Source of the DNA: Methylobacter sp.
GTDB taxonomy: Bacteria; Pseudomonadota; Gammaproteobacteria; Methylococcales; Methylomonadaceae
Reading direction: 5' to 3'
Length of the DNA stretch: 10,328 nucleotides
Assembly: GCA_023229605.1 (NCBI GenBank)
Contig: JALNYY010000044.1
Span: 17,750-28,077 of the forward strand
The first letter of the stretch is position 1. Each line of letters starts with the position of its first letter. Made by a program: the position numbers and the translations under genes. Below the pieces are notes generated by a model that made no database searches, had not been told where the DNA came from, and saw only the letters and a program-made list of their open reading frames with translations. Shown one piece after another: positions 6,270 through 10,328 of this stretch.

Positions 6270-6647
6270 ATGAACACATTTAAAAAAACTCTGGTTTCTT
6301 TTATTCTGGCTGCGATGATATCAACTGCTTTTGCCGTGGCGAATCCGTCATATGAAGCCGTTAAAGCGGCGATCGATAATACGCTGGCTAAAGTAGAAGA
6401 GGCCAACACCGCTCTGAACAATGGAGTGGACAATGAAGCTGTTATAGATATGGTTACCGATGCTCGCCAACTGCAAAAAGATATTGCCAATAACGTGCTT
6501 GATGTAAAACGTAATCAAGCCAGCAATGTATTGAAGCAAGTGCGTACGTCTCTCCAGAAAAACGAGCTGCAACTGGCTAAGGAGTCTTTAGCCGATGCTC
6601 TGAATCGGTATAAAGAAATCAAACAGTTATACGCTGCTAACCATTAA
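6270..6647 (+). CDS. Small secreted helical protein, SmbP-like in architecture
   Basis: A 125-residue protein with a clear Sec signal peptide: FKK, a hydrophobic core at about 8-22, then AFA or AVA cleavage after residue 22 or 24. The mature part of about 100 residues is almost entirely helical, with four amphipathic segments at about 27-50, 55-78, 80-98 and 99-121. It contains no Cys and no haem motif. The pattern (EAVKAAIDNTLAKVEEA, then AKESLADALNRYKEIK) recalls the periplasmic small metal-binding protein SmbP of nitrifiers, which is a four-helix bundle, but the metal-binding histidines are absent apart from the last residue. A cytochrome b562-like bundle is a weaker alternative because haem ligands are missing. 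GAGG (6258-6261) lies 8 nt before the ATG. The gene stands alone, with operator-like repeats upstream and a strong terminator downstream. A secreted helical bundle is well supported; the family link is tentative. Confidence 0.8.
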   Translation: MNTFKKTLVSFILAAMISTAFAVANPSYEAVKAAIDNTLAKVEEANTALNNGVDNEAVIDMVTDARQLQKDIANNVLDVKRNQASNVLKQVRTSLQKNELQLAKESLADALNRYKEIKQLYAANH

Positions 6648-6700
6648 GGCAAAAGGTGGATACGCCGTCAGGAAATCCATTTTAGAAGACTCGGCAAATT

Positions 6701-6734
6701 AAACCCTTACTCGGAACCCGAGTAAGGGTTTTTT
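6701..6734 (+). terminator. Strong intrinsic terminator between converging genes
   Basis: AAACCCTTACTCGG (6701-6714) and CCGAGTAAGGGTTT (6718-6731) form a perfect 14-bp stem with a 3-nt loop, and the T-run reaches 6734 (six T in all). It ends the secreted-protein transcript. Read on minus, the stem also ends in TTT followed by A/T sequence, so it can serve the isocitrate dehydrogenase gene that ends at 6821. Confidence 0.9.
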
Positions 6735-6760
6735 GTTTGAACAGTTTCATACAGTCACAT

Positions 6761-6774
6761 GCCCATTCATGGGC
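6761..6774. repeat. Short palindrome between terminator and idh stop
   Basis: GCCCAT-TC-ATGGGC is an inverted repeat of 6-bp arms just past the end of the minus-strand dehydrogenase gene. It lacks a T-run and may only contribute to RNA 3'-end structure. Confidence 0.3.
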
Positions 6775-6820
6775 TGCCGTTACTCGGGGCGAAACAGGCT
6801 GTATTGCAGGTGGCGAGAAA

Positions 6821-7834
6821 TTATCCCATCGCCTTAACAATAGCATCGCCCATTTCAACCGTTCCGCATTTCGATTGCGGATTCAAATCCGGCGTAACAA
6901 ACGTGCCTTCGTTAACCACTTTTTCCACAGCTTTTTGTATTTTATCCGCCGCATCGTGTTCGCCGAGATGATTCAGCATCATGACGCCTGCCATGATAAC
7001 GGCGGTAGGATTAGCCAGGTTTTTCCCGGTGATGTCCGGTGCGCTGCCGTGGACGGCTTCGAACAATGCCGCATCATTGCCGATATTGGCGCCGGGAATC
7101 AAACCCAGTCCGCCTACCAGGCCTGCGGTCAAATCGGACAGGATGTCTCCGAACATATTGGTGCAGACGATCACATCGAACTGGGTCGGGTCCATCACCA
7201 TGTGCATGCAGGCGGCATCGATGATTTTTTCGTCATACTGAATATCGGGATATTTCGGGGCGATTTCCCTGGCGACATCCAGAAACAAGCCTTGGGTGTA
7301 TTTTAAGATATTGGCTTTATGGCAAACGGTGACTTTTTTACGATGGTTGTCCTGGGCGTATTTAAAAGCATACTCGATGATTCTTTCCGAGCCGGCTCTT
7401 GTTACAACGGCCAGGCTTTCCGCTATGTCTTTTTTAGGTGTCAGGTAATGTTCGAGTCCTGCATAAAGCCCCTCGGTGTTTTCCCGGACGATGACAATAT
7501 CGACATTATCAAAACGGGTTTTTACGCCCGGCCAGTTTTTGGCGGGGCGCACATTGGCGTACAGATCGTATTTTTGCCGCAACGCCACGTTAATGCTTCT
7601 GAATCCGGTACCGCCGACGCCTGTAGTCAACGGACCTTTAAATGCCAGGCGGGTTTTGTCTATTGACTCCATGGTTTCATCCGGCAACGGCGTGCCGAAT
7701 TTTTCAAAAGCGGCCATACCGGCATACGCTTCTTCCCACTGAATTTTTGCGCCGGACGCGTTAATAATTTTAACAGCCTCATCCATTATTGAGGGGCCAA
7801 TACCATCACCTTTTATCAACGTAACTGCGTGCAT
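6821..7834 (-). CDS. NAD-dependent isocitrate dehydrogenase
   Basis: It catalyses oxidative decarboxylation of isocitrate to 2-oxoglutarate with NAD+ in the TCA cycle, in the cytoplasm. It has 337 residues, the short form related to mitochondrial IDH3 and bacterial NAD-IDH. The N-terminal IKGDGIGP is the family opening. RSINVALRQ (79-87) is the isocitrate-binding serine-arginine motif, which argues against isopropylmalate dehydrogenase. RENTEGLYAG (117-126) follows, then Lys173 in VCHKANILK and the signature NMFGDILSDLTAGLVGGLGL. The cofactor loop reads HGSAPDI (262-268): Asp267 and Ile268 stand where NADP enzymes have Lys-Tyr, which indicates NAD. GGAG (7841-7844) lies 6 nt before the start. 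It diverges from the NADP-type enzyme across 180 bp. Homoisocitrate dehydrogenase is a less likely alternative, given the serine motif. Confidence 0.92.
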   Translation of the reverse strand: MHAVTLIKGDGIGPSIMDEAVKIINASGAKIQWEEAYAGMAAFEKFGTPLPDETMESIDKTRLAFKGPLTTGVGGTGFRSINVALRQKYDLYANVRPAKNWPGVKTRFDNVDIVIVRENTEGLYAGLEHYLTPKKDIAESLAVVTRAGSERIIEYAFKYAQDNHRKKVTVCHKANILKYTQGLFLDVAREIAPKYPDIQYDEKIIDAACMHMVMDPTQFDVIVCTNMFGDILSDLTAGLVGGLGLIPGANIGNDAALFEAVHGSAPDITGKNLANPTAVIMAGVMMLNHLGEHDAADKIQKAVEKVVNEGTFVTPDLNPQSKCGTVEMGDAIVKAMG

Positions 7835-7872
7835 TCATTTCTCCATAGATTAAAAAACAGATTGTTTTGGGA

Positions 7873-7902
7873 ATTATAGTGCTTTAGGCAGGTCTTTATC
7901 CA
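7873..7902 (-). promoter_or_regulatory. Candidate promoter of the NAD-type isocitrate dehydrogenase gene
   Basis: On minus, TGGATA (7897-7902) and a perfect TATAAT (7873-7878) are 18 bp apart, about 40 nt upstream of the start codon. The -10 is strong and the -35 matches four of six bases. In the opposite direction a TATGAT at 7942-7947 is a possible -10 for the NADP-type gene, without a convincing -35. Confidence 0.45.
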
Positions 7903-8014
7903 GTTGCAGTGGTTAAATGGTGCAAATCGCCGTGCTTTTGTTATGATGAAAAAAGTCCATGGGGACGTCGCCACCTCGTGCAACATCACTGATATTTATG
8001 TATAAGGAGTTGTT

Positions 8015-9316
8015 ATGGCCAGTCTTACACTCAATCCCCCCCCACAAGGCAGCGCTATTACCCTACAAAACGGCAAACTTGTCGTGCCGGACAATCCGAT
8101 TATTCCTTTTATTGAGGGCGACGGCACCGGGCCGGATATTTGGCGCGCCACCGTTCGCGTTTTGGATGCGGCTGTTGCAAGCGCCTATTCAGGGCAAAAG
8201 AAAATTCACTGGATGGAAATCTACGCAGGAGAAAAAGCTAACCGGATGTTTGATACCTGGCTTCCCGATGAAACAGTCGATGCCTGCAGAAATTATCTGG
8301 TGTCTATCAAAGGCCCGTTGACTACGCCGGTAGGTGGCGGTATCAGTTCCCTCAATGTGGCTTTGCGCCAAATGCTGGATATGTATGTGTGTTTGCGGCC
8401 GGTCAGATGGTTTAAGGGCGTACCCTCGCCGGTAAAAAATCCCGGAGCCGTTGACATGGTGATTTTCCGCGAAAATACCGAAGACATCTACGCCGGTATC
8501 GAGTTTGAACAAGGCAGCCATGAGGTAAAGATTTTTCTAAACCTGTTAAAAGAGAATTTTCCCAAGCAATACGCAAAAATCCGCTTTCCGGAATCTTCAG
8601 GCATAGGCGTAAAGCCGGTGTCGCGGGAAGGCACGGAACGCTTGGTTCGTTCGGCTATCGATTATGCGATCACCAATAAACGCAAGTCGCTGACTATCGT
8701 GCATAAGGGTAATATCATGAAATTCACCGAAGGCGCGTTTCGTAAATGGGCCTATGAGCTGGCGGAGCGCGAATATCCCGAGGACGTCTATACCTGGGGG
8801 CACTGGGAAAAAACCCGCGCCGAGTTTGGCGAAGCGGCGGCCAACAAAGTGCAGGCCGAAGCGTTGGCAAAGGGACGCATTTTAATTAAGGACAGCATCG
8901 CGGATATTACCTTGCAGCAAGTCCTGACCCGACCGGAAGACTTTGATGTGATTGCTACCTTGAATTTGAATGGCGACTATTTATCCGATGCATTGGCGGC
9001 GCAAGTCGGCGGAATCGGCATTGCTCCCGGCGGCAACATCAACTATCAAACCGGCACCGCTGTATTTGAGGCCACGCATGGGACGGCGCCCAAATACGCT
9101 AATCTTGATAAAGTCAATCCCGGTTCATTAATCCTGTCCGGCGAAATGATGCTGCGTTATATGGGCTGGACAGAGGCTGCCGACGCAATCATCAATGCGA
9201 TGGATGCCGCCATCTCCAGTAAACGGGTGACCTATGATTTTGCCCGGTTGATGGACGGGGCGACAGAAGTCAAATGCAGCGAATTTGCCGATGTGCTGAT
9301 TGAGAATTTGAAGTAG
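8015..9316 (+). CDS. icd: NADP-dependent isocitrate dehydrogenase
   Basis: It carries out the same TCA step as the neighbouring gene, but with NADP+, so it supplies NADPH and 2-oxoglutarate for glutamate synthesis. It has 433 residues, slightly longer than E. coli Icd (416) and very similar to it by eye. Motifs: FIEGDGTGPDIW near residue 32; SLNVALRQ at 112-119, whose Ser112 corresponds to the E. coli serine phosphorylated by AceK; RENTEDIYAGIEFE; and VHKGNIMKFTEGAF. The cofactor loop is HGTAPKY (355-361), with Lys360, Tyr361, Tyr407 and Arg411 matching the NADP-binding set of the E. coli enzyme. It ends in the usual CSEFADVLIEN. AAGGAG (8004-8009) lies 5 nt before the ATG. Whether AceK exists in this organism cannot be seen here. 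I find no strong terminator after the stop. Confidence 0.97.
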   Translation: MASLTLNPPPQGSAITLQNGKLVVPDNPIIPFIEGDGTGPDIWRATVRVLDAAVASAYSGQKKIHWMEIYAGEKANRMFDTWLPDETVDACRNYLVSIKGPLTTPVGGGISSLNVALRQMLDMYVCLRPVRWFKGVPSPVKNPGAVDMVIFRENTEDIYAGIEFEQGSHEVKIFLNLLKENFPKQYAKIRFPESSGIGVKPVSREGTERLVRSAIDYAITNKRKSLTIVHKGNIMKFTEGAFRKWAYELAEREYPEDVYTWGHWEKTRAEFGEAAANKVQAEALAKGRILIKDSIADITLQQVLTRPEDFDVIATLNLNGDYLSDALAAQVGGIGIAPGGNINYQTGTAVFEATHGTAPKYANLDKVNPGSLILSGEMMLRYMGWTEAADAIINAMDAAISSKRVTYDFARLMDGATEVKCSEFADVLIENLK

Positions 9317-9354
9317 GGGCGGCATGGTGGAAGCTATATGTATGTTTAAAAGTG

Positions 9355-9368
9355 CAAAGCGAGCTTTG
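9355..9368. repeat. Short palindrome downstream of icd
   Basis: CAAAGC-GA-GCTTTG is an inverted repeat of 6-bp arms about 40 nt after the icd stop, with no T-run. The 160 bp between icd and the next gene show nothing else I can name. Confidence 0.25.
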
Positions 9369-9453
9369 AACTCCGCTATCTGTGATATTTGGAGTCCAAT
9401 GCTTGCTTTCCATCAATACTTTAGAGTAGCCCGGTTATTCCGCATTCGTAAAT

Positions 9454-9468
9454 GGTGCGCGATGCACC
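9454..9468 (-). terminator. Weak terminator-like hairpin after the DUF1640-like gene
   Basis: GGTGC (9454-9458) and GCACC (9464-9468) form a 5-bp GC stem 9 nt past the stop. On minus it is followed by ATTT only, so any termination would be weak. Confidence 0.3.
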
Positions 9469-9476
9469 CCTTGGTT

Positions 9477-9758
9477 TTAAAGCAGCTTAACCAGTGCAGC
9501 CACAATGCCGATGGACAAGGCCGTTAGACCGCCTAATTTAATGACTAGCCGCTGCTCAACTTGGATAAAACCAGAGAGCATTTCTCGTCGAAGGGACTCA
9601 ATTTCATGGTGTAAATCTTCCTTGGTGACCAATTCCTTTAGGTTAACCTCAAGCGCCTCTGACAGTGCTTCGGCCTCTGCCTCGGCTTGTTTGTCAGGAA
9701 CGCCGGCAGACTTAAGCCTGTTGGCATATTTTAATGTATCAAATGTAATAGCAGCCAT
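9477..9758 (-). CDS. DUF1640-like coiled-coil protein with a C-terminal membrane anchor
   Basis: A 93-residue protein. It opens with the typical MAAITFDTLKYANRLKSAGVP, followed by an Ala/Glu-rich helical stretch (about 22-45), a charged coiled-coil region (about 45-72, TKEDLHHEIESLRREM) and one transmembrane segment at the end (about 74-92, ending AALVKLL). This arrangement matches the DUF1640/CCDC90 group as I remember it: small proteins, common in proteobacteria, relatives of the mitochondrial calcium-uniporter regulator. Their bacterial role is not established. A perfect AGGAGGTG (9764-9771) lies 5 nt before the ATG. It sits directly downstream of a degraded toxin-antitoxin locus on the same strand, and similar small proteins are often found among accessory genes. 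Confidence 0.85.
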   Translation of the reverse strand: MAAITFDTLKYANRLKSAGVPDKQAEAEAEALSEALEVNLKELVTKEDLHHEIESLRREMLSGFIQVEQRLVIKLGGLTALSIGIVAALVKLL

Positions 9759-9779
9759 AGCGCCACCTCCTGTTTTAGT

Positions 9780-9842
9780 TTACCACGCTTGATAATCATC
9801 GGAAACTTTGTTAACTATAGATTTTCCTTCTAAATCAGACAT
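9780..9842 (-). pseudogene. Out-of-frame tail after the toxin-antitoxin fossil
   Basis: Shifting frame just before the stop of the fossil ORF gives a further 19 residues (SDLEGKSIVNKVSDDYQAW) before a TAA at 9780-9782. This may be the remaining, frameshifted C-terminus of the toxin, but it does not clearly match a PIN-domain end, so the link is uncertain. Confidence 0.3.
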
Positions 9843-9978
9843 TTGGCGTTTTATGTTTCGCCAACGCAACGAGTTCGCAGTCATAGGCACTGTTAATGCT
9901 GCGCCTGTGGATTTCGGCAGTTTGTTTTAGTGTGCGGTAAACGTCATCGGGAATGTTTTTTATGGTTAATGCAGGCAT
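9835..9978 (-). pseudogene. Toxin-antitoxin fossil: antitoxin N-terminus joined to the PIN-toxin C-terminal motif
   Basis: A 47-codon reading frame, too short for most gene callers. Residues 1-30 (MPALTIKNIPDDVYRTLKQT, then AEIHRRSINS) match the ribbon-helix-helix start of FitA/VapB-type antitoxins: a beta strand LTIKNI, then helices. Instead of continuing with the antitoxin, residues 30-43 read SAYDCELVALAKHK, the conserved C-terminal PIN-domain motif of VapC-type toxins with its acidic Asp33. The middle, meaning the rest of the antitoxin and most of the toxin, is missing. The simplest explanation is an internal in-frame deletion of a vapBC/fitAB-like operon, possibly at a short homology around the shared Asn-Ser. 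It cannot make a working RNase. The promoter and operator upstream remain intact. Confidence 0.65.
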
Positions 9979-9994
9979 GATATTTAAACTCAAT

Positions 9995-10007
9995 AGTCAG
10001 ACTGACT
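9995..10007. promoter_or_regulatory. Operator-like palindrome of the fossil toxin-antitoxin locus
   Basis: AGTCAG-A-CTGACT is a perfect palindrome with 6-bp arms. It lies between the -10 box and the start codon, the usual place for antitoxin autorepression. Confidence 0.5.
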
Positions 10008-10013
10008 GCCGGC

Positions 10014-10042
10014 ATTATGGTTGCATTGCGGAACCGGGTCAA
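10014..10042 (-). promoter_or_regulatory. Sigma70-type promoter of the fossil toxin-antitoxin locus
   Basis: On minus, TTGACC (10037-10042) and CATAAT (10014-10019) are separated by exactly 17 bp, each matching five of six consensus bases. It is the best-formed promoter in the window and points to the 47-codon fossil ORF about 35 nt away; it may also feed the DUF1640-like gene. Confidence 0.65.
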
Positions 10043-10214
10043 CTTCGTCGATTTCGCGGGCGTGATCAAAAATACGGCTTTTGCTTCTTTTGGAATATTG
10101 TCGAATTTACGGTAGTGCTTTGGCGTGGGAACGATGCAAACGTATTTAGGTGATGATACGGAGTGGTGGCGATTTTACTATTGCTCAGATTCAATCGTAT
10201 CTGGAGTTTAAGCT

Positions 10215-10328
10215 ATGGCAGAAAAAACCGTCCGACAACAGGTTCGTTACGAAAGAAACGACATCAATGCCGCGTTTAAAAAAACACCGGTTTTTTTCAA
10301 TCAAGACCAACCGGTAAAAATACTTAAT
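10215..10328 (+). CDS. Start of a plus-strand gene, cut by the window end
   Basis: The frame is open from ATG at 10215 to the window edge, giving 38 residues: MAEKTVRQQVRYERNDINAA, then FKKTPVFFNQDQPVKILN. GGAG (10203-10206) lies 8 nt before the ATG. The RQQVR segment (residues 7-11) fits the RxxxR half of a PilZ cyclic-di-GMP site, and VKILN could lead to its second half. With so little sequence this is only a suggestion. It diverges from the toxin-antitoxin fossil. Confidence 0.55.
   Translation, partial: MAEKTVRQQVRYERNDINAAFKKTPVFFNQDQPVKILN

Noticed and set aside
6821..7834. Annotation as 3-isopropylmalate dehydrogenase (leuB)
   Set aside because: The substrate loop carries the SINVALR serine motif of isocitrate dehydrogenases, and no leucine biosynthesis genes are adjacent.
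9324..9527. 67-codon plus frame after icd
   Set aside because: It overlaps the end of the DUF1640-like gene on the other strand, lacks a ribosome binding site and has no recognisable product.
9953..10153. 66-codon plus frame across the fossil promoter
   Set aside because: It runs antisense through the promoter, operator and start of the toxin-antitoxin fossil and has no support as a gene.

Overview
The window looks like chromosomal DNA from a gammaproteobacterium. A methanotroph or methylotroph of the Methylomonadaceae type is my best guess. It rests on the pairing of an NAD-type and an NADP-type isocitrate dehydrogenase, an SmbP-like secreted helical protein, a DUF1640-type protein, and family-style spacer repeats. 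This is recognition from memory, not a database result. No rRNA, tRNA or CRISPR array is visible.

Layout. (1) 284-3441, minus strand: a GC-rich two-gene unit encoding a 332-residue protein I do not recognise and a 720-residue TPR protein, overlapping by 4 bp. (2) 3774-4808, minus strand: an AT-rich RlmN-type radical SAM RNA methyltransferase. It appears to start at a CTG codon behind a strong Shine-Dalgarno; the first in-frame ATG falls inside the iron-sulfur cysteine motif. (3) 4950-5118: a 169-bp non-autonomous mobile element with perfect 16-bp terminal inverted repeats, an 8-bp target duplication and two mutually exclusive internal hairpins. (4) 5338-6647: a MarR-family regulator on minus, diverging from a small secreted helical protein on plus across a 455-bp spacer rich in palindromes. 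These include two 14-bp operator-like sites exactly 21 bp apart. The small gene ends at a strong intrinsic terminator. (5) 6821-9316: divergent NAD-type and NADP-type isocitrate dehydrogenases sharing a 180-bp control region. (6) 9477-9978, minus strand: a DUF1640-like membrane-anchored coiled-coil protein, preceded by a toxin-antitoxin fossil in which an antitoxin N-terminus runs directly into the C-terminal PIN motif of a toxin. The fossil keeps a good promoter and an operator palindrome. (7) 10215-end: the start of a further plus-strand gene.

How it fits together. The two isocitrate dehydrogenases carry out the same TCA step with different cofactors, so their shared divergent promoter region is a natural point for balancing NADH against NADPH. 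The MarR gene and the secreted protein probably form a regulator-target pair, though only the layout supports this. The two-gene TPR unit, the AT-rich rlmN gene, the mobile element and the broken toxin-antitoxin locus give the left and right thirds an accessory character. The best candidate for something undescribed is the 332-aa/TPR pair; the best-supported unusual observation is the CTG start of the rlmN-like gene.
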